DNA from: an uncultured Pelagibacteraceae bacterium
GTDB lineage: Bacteria; Pseudomonadota; Alphaproteobacteria; Pelagibacterales; Pelagibacteraceae
Direction of reading: 5' to 3'
Assembly: GCA_902598655.1 (NCBI GenBank)
Contig: CACKCQ010000002.1
Coordinates: forward strand, 1 to 64,000
Length of the DNA stretch: 64,000 bases
Numbering within the stretch: the stretch's first letter is position 1; each line of letters begins with the position of its first letter. Under the pieces are notes generated by a model that saw nothing but the letters and a program-made list of their open reading frames with translations, did no database searches and had not been told where the DNA came from. A program made the translations under genes and the position numbers. This document shows, in pieces, positions 8,650 to 16,822 of the stretch.

Positions 8650-9654
8650 ATGAAAGCGCTTGTCTACACTGGTGTTGAGGAGATGGAATTTAGGGAGGAA
8701 AAAGAACCTTCTGAAAAACCTGGAGAAAGTATTCTTAAAGTTCATGCATCAGGTATCTGTGGCTCAGATATGCATGCTTACCACGGAAAAGACGAGAGAA
8801 GAATTCCACCATTAATTTTAGGTCATGAAGTTAGTGGTCAAATAATTAACGGTAAGCTTAAAGATCAAATTTCAGTTCTTAATCCATTAATAACTTGTAG
8901 AAATTGTGAATACTGCAAGAGCGGAAGAGAACATTTATGTCCAGATAGAGTTCTTTTAGGAATGAATAGACCTTACGAAAGGCAAGGTGCATTTGCTGAA
9001 CTTATAACAGTTCCAGATCATAATATTTTCAAAGTTCCTGAAAAGCTTGATGTAAAAGAGGCTGCAGTTGCAGAACCAACAGCAGTTTCATATCACGCAG
9101 TATTATTAGCAGTAGAAGCATCAAAAAAACCATTAAATGAATGTAGAACGCTTGTTCAGGGTGGTGGAGCAATTGGGCTATTATGTGCATTAATTTTATC
9201 CAAGATCCAAGGTAATACAAATTTGACAATTTCTGATCCTAATCAAAAAAGACTGAATGAATGCTCCAAATATGTAGATGCAAAAACAGTGTCGCCAGAT
9301 CATAAAGATATTAAAGAGAGCAGCTTTGATTTAGTTTTTGATACTGTTGGACTCGAAGTTTCACGACAACAGGCAATCAGTGTAGTAAAACCAGGAGGAA
9401 TAATAGTTCATATCGGATTAACCCAGCCTGCTGGATCTTTTAATTTTAGGAAAGCAACCCTTCAAGAAATTACTTTTATTGGAACTTACTGTTACACAAA
9501 CAAAGAATTTGGTGAAACTATTGATATTTTAACTAATAACAAGCTAGGCAAGATAGAATGGATTGAGTACAGAAATCTTAAAGATGGTTGGGGAGCTTTT
9601 AAAGAAATTCATGATGGAACCTGTTCGGCACCTAAGATAGTGCTTCTGCCTTAA
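8650..9654 (+). CDS. Zinc-dependent medium-chain alcohol dehydrogenase (MDR family)
   Basis: The 334-residue protein has the catalytic zinc region ASGICGSDMHAYHGK and GHEVSG, the structural zinc lobe with four Cys (CRNCEYCKSGREHLC), and a nucleotide-binding VQGGGAIGLL. This places it with sorbitol/threonine-type dehydrogenases of the MDR superfamily. It oxidises a secondary alcohol or polyol with NAD(P). It starts two bases after the NCS1 permease and is the last gene of the rightward transport operon. Its stop codon overlaps a small gene on the opposite strand. The substrate is unknown; the neighbouring permease is the best clue. Confidence 0.88.
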   Translation: MKALVYTGVEEMEFREEKEPSEKPGESILKVHASGICGSDMHAYHGKDERRIPPLILGHEVSGQIINGKLKDQISVLNPLITCRNCEYCKSGREHLCPDRVLLGMNRPYERQGAFAELITVPDHNIFKVPEKLDVKEAAVAEPTAVSYHAVLLAVEASKKPLNECRTLVQGGGAIGLLCALILSKIQGNTNLTISDPNQKRLNECSKYVDAKTVSPDHKDIKESSFDLVFDTVGLEVSRQQAISVVKPGGIIVHIGLTQPAGSFNFRKATLQEITFIGTYCYTNKEFGETIDILTNNKLGKIEWIEYRNLKDGWGAFKEIHDGTCSAPKIVLLP

Positions 9655-9782
9655 ATTCTTGGTTTTTTAAGAGGTATTAATACCTTTTTTTCTCCGATTT
9701 TTTCTGAATTTTTTGAAATTACAGGTGCAGTTATAATTATAGACCAATAAATCATCAAACCAAAAAGAACTGTTAATTTCAT
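9651..9782 (-). CDS. Small hypothetical membrane-anchored protein (43 aa)
   Basis: Reading leftward, an ATG at 9782 opens a 43-codon frame that begins MKLTVLFGLMIYWSIIITAP, one hydrophobic helix, followed by a basic, polar tail ending KKPRI. The stop at 9651-9653 overlaps the end of the dehydrogenase gene on the other strand. A hydrophobic N terminus, a charged tail and a short tail-to-tail overlap in a compact genome all favour a real gene, but there is no recognisable family and no strong Shine-Dalgarno. The function is unknown. Confidence 0.5.
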   Translation of the reverse strand: MKLTVLFGLMIYWSIIITAPVISKNSEKIGEKKVLIPLKKPRI

Positions 9783-9877
9783 ATAATCTAAATAGAGAAC
9801 AATAATGAATTATGCATGTTTAAATAATGTCAAAATTTTGAATTTGAAAATTATTTTATCTTTTATATAGAGAGGAC

Positions 9878-10531
9878 ATGTTTAGATTTTTATTTAAATT
9901 AATTTTAGTTACAGCGTTGTTTCAAACTACTTTGTATTCTGAGGAAGTAAAAGTATTTGAGTTCACAGAGAAAGAACTATCAGAATTGACAGTTAGAAAA
10001 GTAAGAGGGGCAGATAATAAAACTGAATATTCTGTTGGCTCTGATGAAAATGGTAATTACCTTAAAGCTATTGCTGATAATGCTGCTTCTGGCCTAGGTA
10101 AGGAGATTAAAATTGATCTAAATAAAACACCTTTCATAAATATTACTTGGAAAATTGAGAAAGACATACCAGGGATAGATGAGACAGCTAAAAAGGGTCA
10201 CGATTTTGCAGCAAGAGTATTTGTTATAAAGAAAACTGGAGCAACACCTTTATCCAATAGAGCAATAAATTATGTTTTTTCAAGCAATCAAGAAGTTGGA
10301 AGCAACTTTCCAAGCCCATATACTAAAAAGTCCATAGATAATGTACTTGCTACTACCAAAACAAATTTAAATGAATGGGTAACTGTCAAAGCAAACGTTA
10401 AAGAAGATTTCAAGAAATTCCATAATTTAGATGTTAATGAGCTAGATGGTATAGCGATCATGTCAGATACAGATAATTCAAAGAAAAAATCAATTACTTA
10501 CTATCAAAATATCTATTTTTCTTCTCAATAA
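9878..10531 (+). CDS. DUF3047 family exported protein
   Basis: This 217-residue protein starts with a signal peptide (MFRFLFKLILVTALFQTTLYS) and then shows the DUF3047 pattern: NITWKIEKDIPG, KKGHDFAARVFVI, INYVFSSNQEVGS, the W in NEWVTVKANVKEDF and the terminal LDGIAIMSDTDNSKKK followed by YYQNIYF. The family is periplasmic, often near envelope or metal-related genes, and has no established activity. The AGAGGA upstream sits only one base from the ATG, closer than usual, but no other start keeps the signal peptide. It stands alone between the convergent small gene and the thioesterase, which follows after 19 bases. Confidence 0.82.
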   Translation: MFRFLFKLILVTALFQTTLYSEEVKVFEFTEKELSELTVRKVRGADNKTEYSVGSDENGNYLKAIADNAASGLGKEIKIDLNKTPFINITWKIEKDIPGIDETAKKGHDFAARVFVIKKTGATPLSNRAINYVFSSNQEVGSNFPSPYTKKSIDNVLATTKTNLNEWVTVKANVKEDFKKFHNLDVNELDGIAIMSDTDNSKKKSITYYQNIYFSSQ

Positions 10532-10550
10532 ATTTTATTAATATCAATTG

Positions 10551-10943
10551 ATGAAAGTATTTAAGTATAATTTAAAAGTATACTATGAGGATACTGATTT
10601 TGGTGGAATAGTTTACCACGCAAATTATTTAAAGTACTTTGAAAGAGCAAGATCTGAGCTTATTTATTCCTTGGGATATTCGAATAAAAAGTTATTAGAT
10701 AAACATAATGTTTTAATAGCAGTAAAAACTTGCAACGTAGATTTTAAGAAACCGGCAAAATTTGAGGATAAAATTACCGTTTTCACAAAAATAAAATCTA
10801 ATACTTTGACTACAATTACAATGTCACAAGTAATTAAAAGAAAATCAGATACTTTATGTGATGCAGAGATTAAATTAGTATCTCTAAATAAGTTGGGAAA
10901 ACCAGTAAAACTTCCAGTAGCACTTATTAACAAATTAAACTAG
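10551..10943 (+). CDS. ybgC: Acyl-CoA thioesterase of the YbgC/hot-dog family
   Basis: The ATG at 10551 is preferred over a TTG one codon earlier. The 130-residue protein opens with a single hot-dog fold signature, YYEDTDFGGIVYHANYLKYF followed by ERARSE. This contains the catalytic Asp in the DxGGxVYHxxY pattern of YbgC. These enzymes hydrolyse acyl-CoA thioesters and in many bacteria are encoded with the Tol-Pal system, but no tol genes are seen here. It lies 19 bases after the DUF3047 gene. Its 3' end overlaps the uracil-DNA glycosylase, which runs the other way, by 9 bases. Confidence 0.88.
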   Translation: MKVFKYNLKVYYEDTDFGGIVYHANYLKYFERARSELIYSLGYSNKKLLDKHNVLIAVKTCNVDFKKPAKFEDKITVFTKIKSNTLTTITMSQVIKRKSDTLCDAEIKLVSLNKLGKPVKLPVALINKLN

Positions 10944-11609
10944 TTCTTTTACTTTTTTAAATAGTTTAGTCATTTGTTTTTCATTTATTCGTCCAGTATT
11001 TACATTTCTTGGACTTGGATGATAACACCCCATTAACAACACATTGTTAGGTAATTTAAAATATGTTCCATGACTAAATTTTACTCTCTCAGTGTAATCA
11101 AAATTTTCTCTATAAAATTTTACACAAGTATCAAACGCAATTTTCCCTAAAGCCACAATAATTTTTAGATTTTTAAGTATTTCAAATTCAGATTTAAAAT
11201 AACCAAAGCAATTTTTTAACTCTTCATTTAATGGTTTATCTCCTGGAGGAACGCACTTTAGAGCTGGTGTTATAAAGGTATTTTTTATTTTTAATCCATC
11301 ATTTATATGATCTGAATTACTTTGATTGGCAATTTTTACATTGTGTAAACATTTATATAAAAAATCTGAGGATTTATCGCCTGTAAATACTCTACCTGTT
11401 CTTGTTCCACCATGAGCAGCTGGTGCTAGACCAACAATCATTATTTTTCCATTTATATCTCCAAAACCTGTAACTGGTTTTCCCCAATAAGTTTGGTCCA
11501 TATATTGTTTTCTTTTTTCCGTAGATATTTTTTTTCTAAACCTCACAAGTCTAGGGCATTTATTACATTTAATTATTGTTTTTTTTAATTTTTCAAATTT
11601 AACGGTCAT
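10935..11609 (-). CDS. udgB: Uracil-DNA glycosylase family 5 (UDGb)
   Basis: The protein carries the family 5 motifs: GLAPAAHGGTRTGRVFTGD near residue 60 (the active-site loop) and HPSPRNVNTGR near the C terminus. Cysteines in CNKCPRL and CVPPGDKP...C fit the 4Fe-4S cluster of this group. It removes uracil and other deaminated bases from DNA. I choose the ATG at 11609, 5 bases after the glpD stop. An upstream ATG at 11642 would add 11 residues and overlap glpD by 28 bases, and those residues look poorly conserved. It is co-directional with glpD, so probably co-transcribed. It ends over the tail of ybgC. Confidence 0.9.
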   Translation of the reverse strand: MTVKFEKLKKTIIKCNKCPRLVRFRKKISTEKRKQYMDQTYWGKPVTGFGDINGKIMIVGLAPAAHGGTRTGRVFTGDKSSDFLYKCLHNVKIANQSNSDHINDGLKIKNTFITPALKCVPPGDKPLNEELKNCFGYFKSEFEILKNLKIIVALGKIAFDTCVKFYRENFDYTERVKFSHGTYFKLPNNVLLMGCYHPSPRNVNTGRINEKQMTKLFKKVKELV

Positions 11610-11614
11610 TAAGT

Positions 11615-12766
11615 TTAGAGAAGCTTCTTTTTGTGTGTCCATGGACCTTTTTTTGTTTTAGGTAAAAACTTTCTAAGGTCAAAAAGGACTTTTTCAGACA
11701 ATTTTCTGTAGGTGGTTAGTTTTCCTCCATATATATTCAATAAAGGTAATTTTTTTATAATTTTTAAATCAAAAACATAATCTCTTGTGACTTTTGAAGC
11801 TGTATTAAAATCTTCAATTAGAGGTCTTATCCCTGAATAAGTATCTACAATGTCCTTTGTTCTGATTTGTTTTTTTAAGTAATTATTTACTGAACGAATT
11901 AAATATGTAATTTCTTTTTTTGATATTCCTTTATTTTCTGGTGATTTAACCTCAACTTCTGTAGTTCCAATTAAAGAAAACTTCCCTTTATAAGGTATCA
12001 CAAATATTATTCTTTTATCAGTATTTTGAAATGTGAATGCAACATTTTCTTTGTACAATTTTTTTGTAATAATATGACTTCCTTTAACTAATCTTATTTT
12101 TTTCTTAGATTTAATTTTTATATTTTTATTTAAGGTTTCGTTTATCCATGGTCCAGATGCATTAATTAAAATTTTTGATTTTACTTTTTCACCTTTTTCA
12201 AGACTAATAATCCATTCATTGCCAATAATTTCAGCTTTTTTAACTTTGTTATATTCTAGTATTTTAGCTTTATTTCTTTTTGCATCTTTAGCATTTAGTT
12301 TCGTTAATTTTTTATCGTCAATTTGTATGTCAAAATATTGAAAACCAGTTTTGTATTTTTGCTTAAGAATATTTGAAAATTTTTTTGTAAGATCAAACGT
12401 TTTTGATTTTGGTATATTGCTTTTGCCACCTAAATTATCATACAAAAATAAACCAATTTTAATTAACCAGGCTGGTCGAATTTTATCTGCATAAGGAATT
12501 ATAAAAGGAATCGGTTTGGAAATATGTCTGGCAATTTTATAAACTATTTCTCTTTCTTTCAGAGATTCTCTAACTAGTTTGAATTCATAATTTTCTAAAT
12601 AACGAAGACCACCATGTACTAATTTCGTCGACCAAGATGAGGTTGCTCCTCCAATCTCACCTTTGTCAGCTAAACAAACTGATAAACCTCTACCTGCAGC
12701 ATCTCTTGCAATACCTGCACCGTTTATACCGCCACCTATTATGAATAAATCAAATATTTTAGACAT
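11615..12766 (-). CDS. glpD: FAD-dependent glycerol-3-phosphate dehydrogenase, lacking the C-terminal domain
   Basis: The 383-residue protein has an N-terminal FAD motif (IIGGGINGAGIARDAAGRG), TSSWSTKLVHGGLRYLE, the NASGPWIN segment and the late YSGIRPLIED and GGKLTTYRKLSE motifs of GlpD. It stops at GPWTHKKKLL, where typical GlpD (about 500 residues in E. coli) continues into a helical C-terminal domain of about 110 residues. The oxidase core is complete; the missing part is not found in another frame, because the next bases are the glycosylase gene. It oxidises G3P to DHAP, feeding electrons to quinone. It is divergent from ugpB and belongs functionally with the ugp/glpK genes. Confidence 0.88.
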   Translation of the reverse strand: MSKIFDLFIIGGGINGAGIARDAAGRGLSVCLADKGEIGGATSSWSTKLVHGGLRYLENYEFKLVRESLKEREIVYKIARHISKPIPFIIPYADKIRPAWLIKIGLFLYDNLGGKSNIPKSKTFDLTKKFSNILKQKYKTGFQYFDIQIDDKKLTKLNAKDAKRNKAKILEYNKVKKAEIIGNEWIISLEKGEKVKSKILINASGPWINETLNKNIKIKSKKKIRLVKGSHIITKKLYKENVAFTFQNTDKRIIFVIPYKGKFSLIGTTEVEVKSPENKGISKKEITYLIRSVNNYLKKQIRTKDIVDTYSGIRPLIEDFNTASKVTRDYVFDLKIIKKLPLLNIYGGKLTTYRKLSEKVLFDLRKFLPKTKKGPWTHKKKLL

Positions 12767-12906
12767 TTAAATTATGATTTGTTTTAAAATATACAACCTC
12801 TTTTAGAAATTTAAAATTTTTAAATGCAATTATTTACAATTTCATAATATCTTAACATTAATAAATTATTAATAAAAAATAAAATAAACTTAATAGAAGG
12901 ATAGAT

Positions 12907-14214
12907 ATGAAAAAAATACTTAGTGTTTTAACAATTCTATTTACTTTCTCTTTTACATCACACAGTTATTCAAAAACAGAAATTCATTGGTGGTACGGAA
13001 ACAGTGGTTTTCTTGGTGATGTAATTATTGAAATTGCAAATAGATTTAACGCTTCACAAGATCAATATACGGTCATTCCTACAGGAAAAGGAAGTTATGA
13101 AGATAACATGGCGGCAACTATTGCTGCATTTAGAGCAGGCGACCAACCACACTATTCACAGGTTTATGATGCTGGTGCTGCAATCATGGTAGCTCAAGTA
13201 AAAAATGGTGTTGTTATCGGTTTTGAAGAAATGGCTAAGAAATATGGCATTGATGTAGATGCAGACAACTATATTCCAGGCATTAAAAATTTCTATGCCG
13301 ACTCTGATGGAAAAATGATTGGTGTACCTTTCAATAGTTCAACTTGTTTGATGTATGCAAACATGGACATTTTGAAAGAGGTTGGAATTGAATCTGTGCC
13401 AAAAACTTATGAAGAATTTGAGGCCATGGCTCCAAAAATCAAAGCTGCTGGATACATTCCTTTAGTTCAAAGTCATAGTCCATGGATTTGGACTGAAAAT
13501 TTCTTTTCTAGACATAATTTATTAATGTTAGATGGAAATAATGGTTACGATGCTGTTCCTACAAAAACTTTATTCGCTGAAACTGATGCATTTGTCTATC
13601 ATTGGAAGAAAGTTAAAGAATGGTATGATAAAGGTTTATATGGCTATAAAGGAAGAGCGTGGGGAGACAATCAAGCACCATTTATAGCAGGTGAAGCTGC
13701 ATTTTGGTTTGGTTCTGCTGCATCATTTGGTGGAATGAAAGGTGTTGTTCCAAACTTTACAGTTAATCATATTCCTTACTGGGATTCAGTAACCAAAGGA
13801 AAAGAGTATCCAACTTTTATAGGTGGTGCTGCTAACTGGATCTTAAATGGTCATACTGAGGAAGAGTACAAAGGACTTGCTAAATTTATAGAATTTATGG
13901 GTTCTCCAGAAATGGATCTGTATTATCACAATATGACTGGTTACTCTGCAGTGACTAAAGGTGGTATAGAGTTAGCTGAAACTATAAATTTCTATAGAGC
14001 TTCTCCATATCATAAAGCAGTTGGTGAACAATTAAGCTTAGAAGGTTCAACTATTCCTGGTGGATATAGAGCTGGTAACTGGCCCCAAATTCGTGAAGTA
14101 ATTTACGAAAATATTGAGCCAATGTTAAACGGCAAAATATCAATCGAAAAAGGATTGCAGAATATGGACAAAGGTGCAGCTAAATTGTTAAAGCAATTTG
14201 CTAAAACTTTGTAA
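12907..14214 (+). CDS. ugpB: Glycerol-3-phosphate ABC transporter substrate-binding protein
   Basis: A Shine-Dalgarno (AGAAGGA) precedes the ATG at 12907. After a signal peptide (MKKILSVLTILFTFSF...), the mature part begins with IHWWYGNSGFLGDVI and continues with IPTGKGSYEDNMAATIAAFR and SQVYDAGAAIMVAQ, closely tracking UgpB. Near the C terminus it has IPGGYRAGNWPQIREVIYEN. The length (435) is normal. It binds sn-glycerol-3-phosphate or glycerophosphodiesters in the periplasm. It heads a rightward operon and is divergent from glpD across 140 AT-rich bases that should hold both promoters. Uptake of this kind is often phosphate-regulated, but I cannot identify a convincing Pho box. Confidence 0.93.
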   Translation: MKKILSVLTILFTFSFTSHSYSKTEIHWWYGNSGFLGDVIIEIANRFNASQDQYTVIPTGKGSYEDNMAATIAAFRAGDQPHYSQVYDAGAAIMVAQVKNGVVIGFEEMAKKYGIDVDADNYIPGIKNFYADSDGKMIGVPFNSSTCLMYANMDILKEVGIESVPKTYEEFEAMAPKIKAAGYIPLVQSHSPWIWTENFFSRHNLLMLDGNNGYDAVPTKTLFAETDAFVYHWKKVKEWYDKGLYGYKGRAWGDNQAPFIAGEAAFWFGSAASFGGMKGVVPNFTVNHIPYWDSVTKGKEYPTFIGGAANWILNGHTEEEYKGLAKFIEFMGSPEMDLYYHNMTGYSAVTKGGIELAETINFYRASPYHKAVGEQLSLEGSTIPGGYRAGNWPQIREVIYENIEPMLNGKISIEKGLQNMDKGAAKLLKQFAKTL

Positions 14215-14227
14215 GAATAATTAAAAC

Positions 14228-14266
14228 AATAAGGAGGGCATTAATTTACCCTCCTTATTTATTTTT
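14228..14266 (+). terminator. Intrinsic terminator/attenuator between ugpB and ugpA
   Basis: An 11-bp inverted repeat (AATAAGGAGGG, 14228-14238, with CCCTCCTTATT, 14249-14259) with a 10-base loop is followed by a T-rich run (TTTATTTTT). It lies between the ugpB stop and the ugpA start and again separates a binding-protein gene from its permease genes. The left arm itself contains a strong Shine-Dalgarno-like GGAGGG, but it is too far from the ugpA ATG and would be paired. Confidence 0.85.
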
Positions 14267-14274
14267 ACAAAAGT

Positions 14275-15153
14275 ATGAAAAAAGTCCAATTCAAATCTAG
14301 CTATTCACAATATCTTTTCTTAGCTCCGCAGCTAGGTATATTGTTAATTTTTTTATATTGGCCAATCATACAAACCTTTAGAGATGCATTTACAATGCAA
14401 GATGCTTTTGGATTTGGATCGAAGTTTGTATGGTTTGACAATTTTTTATTTATTTTTGATGATCCAGCTTATTTCATAGCTTTCAAATTTACTATTATTT
14501 ATAGTTTTGTTATTACGTTAATTACAGGCTCAATTGGATTATTACTTGCCGTTCAGGCTAATAATGTAATGCATGGTAAAAGCACTTACAAAACACTTTT
14601 AATTTGGCCTTATGCAATTGCGCCTGCGGTAGTCGGTGTAATGGCAAATTATTTTTTTAGTGAAAGATTTGGTCTTCTTTATCATTTATTTCACGAACTG
14701 TGGGGATTTAATTGGTACGAAAGTGTGTTCGACTCTTATATTTACGTAATCATAGCTGGTTCTTGGAAGCAAATTAGTGCTAATTTTATTTTCTTCTTGG
14801 CTGGACTTCAAGCTATACAAAAATCTGTAATTGAAGCATCAATGATTGACTGTAAAAATAGTTTTAGAAGATTTTGGACAATTACATTCCCATTATTAAT
14901 GCCAACTACATTCTTTTTAATAATTATTAATATAACGTATGCTTTCTTTGATACATTTGGAATTATTGATACCACAACAATAGGTGCTCCTTCCGGTGAA
15001 ACAAGAACTCTAGTTTATAAAGCTTACATGGATGGATTTAGAGGACTGGATTTAGGAAGTGCAGGAGCTCAATCAATAATGATGATGTTGATTGTATTAG
15101 TAATTACGATTTTTCAATTTAGATATATCGAAGGGAAAATACATTATAATTAA
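14275..15153 (+). CDS. ugpA: Glycerol-3-phosphate ABC transporter permease UgpA
   Basis: This 292-residue membrane protein has six hydrophobic segments and the ABC permease EAA-type loop, here EASMIDCKNSFRRFWTITFP. The N terminus QYLFLAPQLGILLIFLYWP matches UgpA-type sugar/G3P permeases. It pairs with a UgpE-type subunit to form the membrane channel for UgpB. The ATG at 14275 comes just past the terminator hairpin. The end (TAATG) shares one base with the first ugpE, so the permease genes are translationally coupled. Confidence 0.92.
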   Translation: MKKVQFKSSYSQYLFLAPQLGILLIFLYWPIIQTFRDAFTMQDAFGFGSKFVWFDNFLFIFDDPAYFIAFKFTIIYSFVITLITGSIGLLLAVQANNVMHGKSTYKTLLIWPYAIAPAVVGVMANYFFSERFGLLYHLFHELWGFNWYESVFDSYIYVIIAGSWKQISANFIFFLAGLQAIQKSVIEASMIDCKNSFRRFWTITFPLLMPTTFFLIIINITYAFFDTFGIIDTTTIGAPSGETRTLVYKAYMDGFRGLDLGSAGAQSIMMMLIVLVITIFQFRYIEGKIHYN

Positions 15154-15974
15154 TGACTAGATTTATCACATCAAGTTTTTCACATTTAATTTTACTCATT
15201 GGAATACTAATCATGGTAGTTCCTGTATGGATGATTTTTGCTAGCTCGACGCACACGAGTTCAATGATTAATATGAATGGTCTCCAAATGTTTTTAGGAG
15301 ATAGCTTTTATGAAAATTACTTACGAGTTTTATTATATCAGGGTGGTTTTTTTAAAGAGATAACAGCATTAAAAATGTTTTTTAATAGTTTTATCATGGC
15401 TACAGGAGTTGCAATATTATCCGTTGTTACATCTTTAATGGCTGCTTACGCGTTGGTTTATTACAGAATAAAATATGCAACATTATTGTTTTGGATTATA
15501 TTTATTACAATTTTAGTACCATTAGAGTTAAGAATTTTCCCTACTTATTCAGTAATGGCTGAGCTTAATCTAGTGAATTCTTACTTTGGATTAATAGTTC
15601 CTATTTCAGCATCAGCTATAGCAACATTATTCTTTCGACAATTTTATAAAACCGTTCCAGATGAATTACTTGAATCCGCAAAACTTGATGGAGCAAATAC
15701 CTGGAGATTTTTTGTTGATTTTTTAATTCCTTTGTCAAAAACAATGATTGTAGCGATGTTAATATTTATGTTTGTTTTTGGCTACAATCAGTATCTATGG
15801 CCATTATTGGTAACAACTTCAGAACAATATTGGACAGTGGTTATGGGATTAAAAATGATGTCGGGTTCAATTGTTCATCGTTTTGCTTTCGTGATGATGT
15901 CTATGGTGCCACCAATTTTAATTATAATTGTGTTGCAGAAATATTTTATTAAGGGGGTTTTTCAAGATAAATGA
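15153..15974 (+). CDS. ugpE: Glycerol-3-phosphate ABC transporter permease UgpE, copy 1
   Basis: This is a 273-residue protein with about six hydrophobic segments. It contains HTSSMINMNGLQMFLGD in the first periplasmic stretch and the EAA loop ESAKLDGANTWRFFVDFLIP. It matches UgpE/MalG-type permeases. It is followed by a second, clearly homologous copy (same order of segments, identical FFRQFYKT and PDELLESAKLDGAN blocks). The ATGA overlap with copy 2 keeps both in one translated unit. Which copy pairs with UgpA is not evident. This copy lacks the short insertion seen near the C terminus of copy 2. Confidence 0.9.
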   Translation: MTRFITSSFSHLILLIGILIMVVPVWMIFASSTHTSSMINMNGLQMFLGDSFYENYLRVLLYQGGFFKEITALKMFFNSFIMATGVAILSVVTSLMAAYALVYYRIKYATLLFWIIFITILVPLELRIFPTYSVMAELNLVNSYFGLIVPISASAIATLFFRQFYKTVPDELLESAKLDGANTWRFFVDFLIPLSKTMIVAMLIFMFVFGYNQYLWPLLVTTSEQYWTVVMGLKMMSGSIVHRFAFVMMSMVPPILIIIVLQKYFIKGVFQDK

Positions 15975-16822
15975 AAATTAAACCACTTCAAATAATTGCT
16001 CATATTATTTTAATACTAGGAGTCTTGTTAATGGTAGTTCCTATTTGGATATCTTTTGCAAGTTCTTCGCATGACTCTGTAACTATATTAACCGAAGGTA
16101 TGAAGTTTCATATAGGTGATCAGCTAGCAAGAAACTATAACGAAGTTTTAAATGAAAAAGGTGGTTGGTCAGAAGAAGTGACTGCTGCAAAAATGTTTAT
16201 TAATAGTTTTATAATGGCATTAGGAATTGCAACACTTAAGGTAGTTATTTCAGCAATGTCAGCATATGCTTTGGTTTATTATAGATTTAAATTAGCTGTA
16301 CCAATTTTTTGGTTAATCTTTATTACTCTACTTGTTCCTTTGGAGGTAAGGATTTTTCCAAGCTATAAAATTGTATCTGATTTAGGTTTAACAAATTCAT
16401 ATACAGGCCTTATCCTTCCATTAGTTGCTTCAGCTACAGCAACATTTTTCTTCAGACAATTTTATAAAACAATTCCAGATGAACTCTTGGAGTCAGCAAA
16501 ATTAGACGGAGCAAATGCTTGGAGTTTTTTCATAGATTTCTTGGTTCCATTATCTAAAACCATGATAGCAGCAATGTTTATCTTTATGTTTGTATATGGA
16601 TACAGCCAATATTTATGGCCACTAATAATGACAACTGCAGAAGAATACTGGACTGTTGTAATGGGAATGAAGATTATTTACACAGAAAGCTATGAAGGAG
16701 TTGCTCTGCCAAGAACTGCAGAAAGATTTGCGTATATCATTTTGTCAATGATCCCACCAGTTTTAGTGGTAGTATTTTTACAAAAATGGTTCATAAAAGG
16801 ATTAATTCAAACGGAGAAATAA
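15971..16822 (+). CDS. ugpE: Glycerol-3-phosphate ABC transporter permease UgpE, copy 2
   Basis: This second UgpE-type permease (283 residues) overlaps copy 1 by four bases (ATGA). The EAA loop reads ESAKLDGANAWSFFIDFLVP and nearly all hydrophobic segments align with copy 1, showing an in-place duplication. The differences are concentrated in the periplasmic region after the first helix (TILTEGMKFHIGD against SMINMNGLQMFLGD) and in an insertion before the last helix (ESYEGVALPRTAERFAY). Retention of two open, well-conserved copies suggests that both are used, perhaps as alternative partners of UgpA. It is immediately followed by the ATPase gene. Confidence 0.9.
   Translation: MKIKPLQIIAHIILILGVLLMVVPIWISFASSSHDSVTILTEGMKFHIGDQLARNYNEVLNEKGGWSEEVTAAKMFINSFIMALGIATLKVVISAMSAYALVYYRFKLAVPIFWLIFITLLVPLEVRIFPSYKIVSDLGLTNSYTGLILPLVASATATFFFRQFYKTIPDELLESAKLDGANAWSFFIDFLVPLSKTMIAAMFIFMFVYGYSQYLWPLIMTTAEEYWTVVMGMKIIYTESYEGVALPRTAERFAYIILSMIPPVLVVVFLQKWFIKGLIQTEK

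Noticed and set aside
12767-12906. Possible Pho box in the glpD-ugpB divergent region
   Set aside because: Short T/A-rich repeats such as CATAAT and CTTAACAT are present, but none matches two spaced PhoB half-sites well enough to call.
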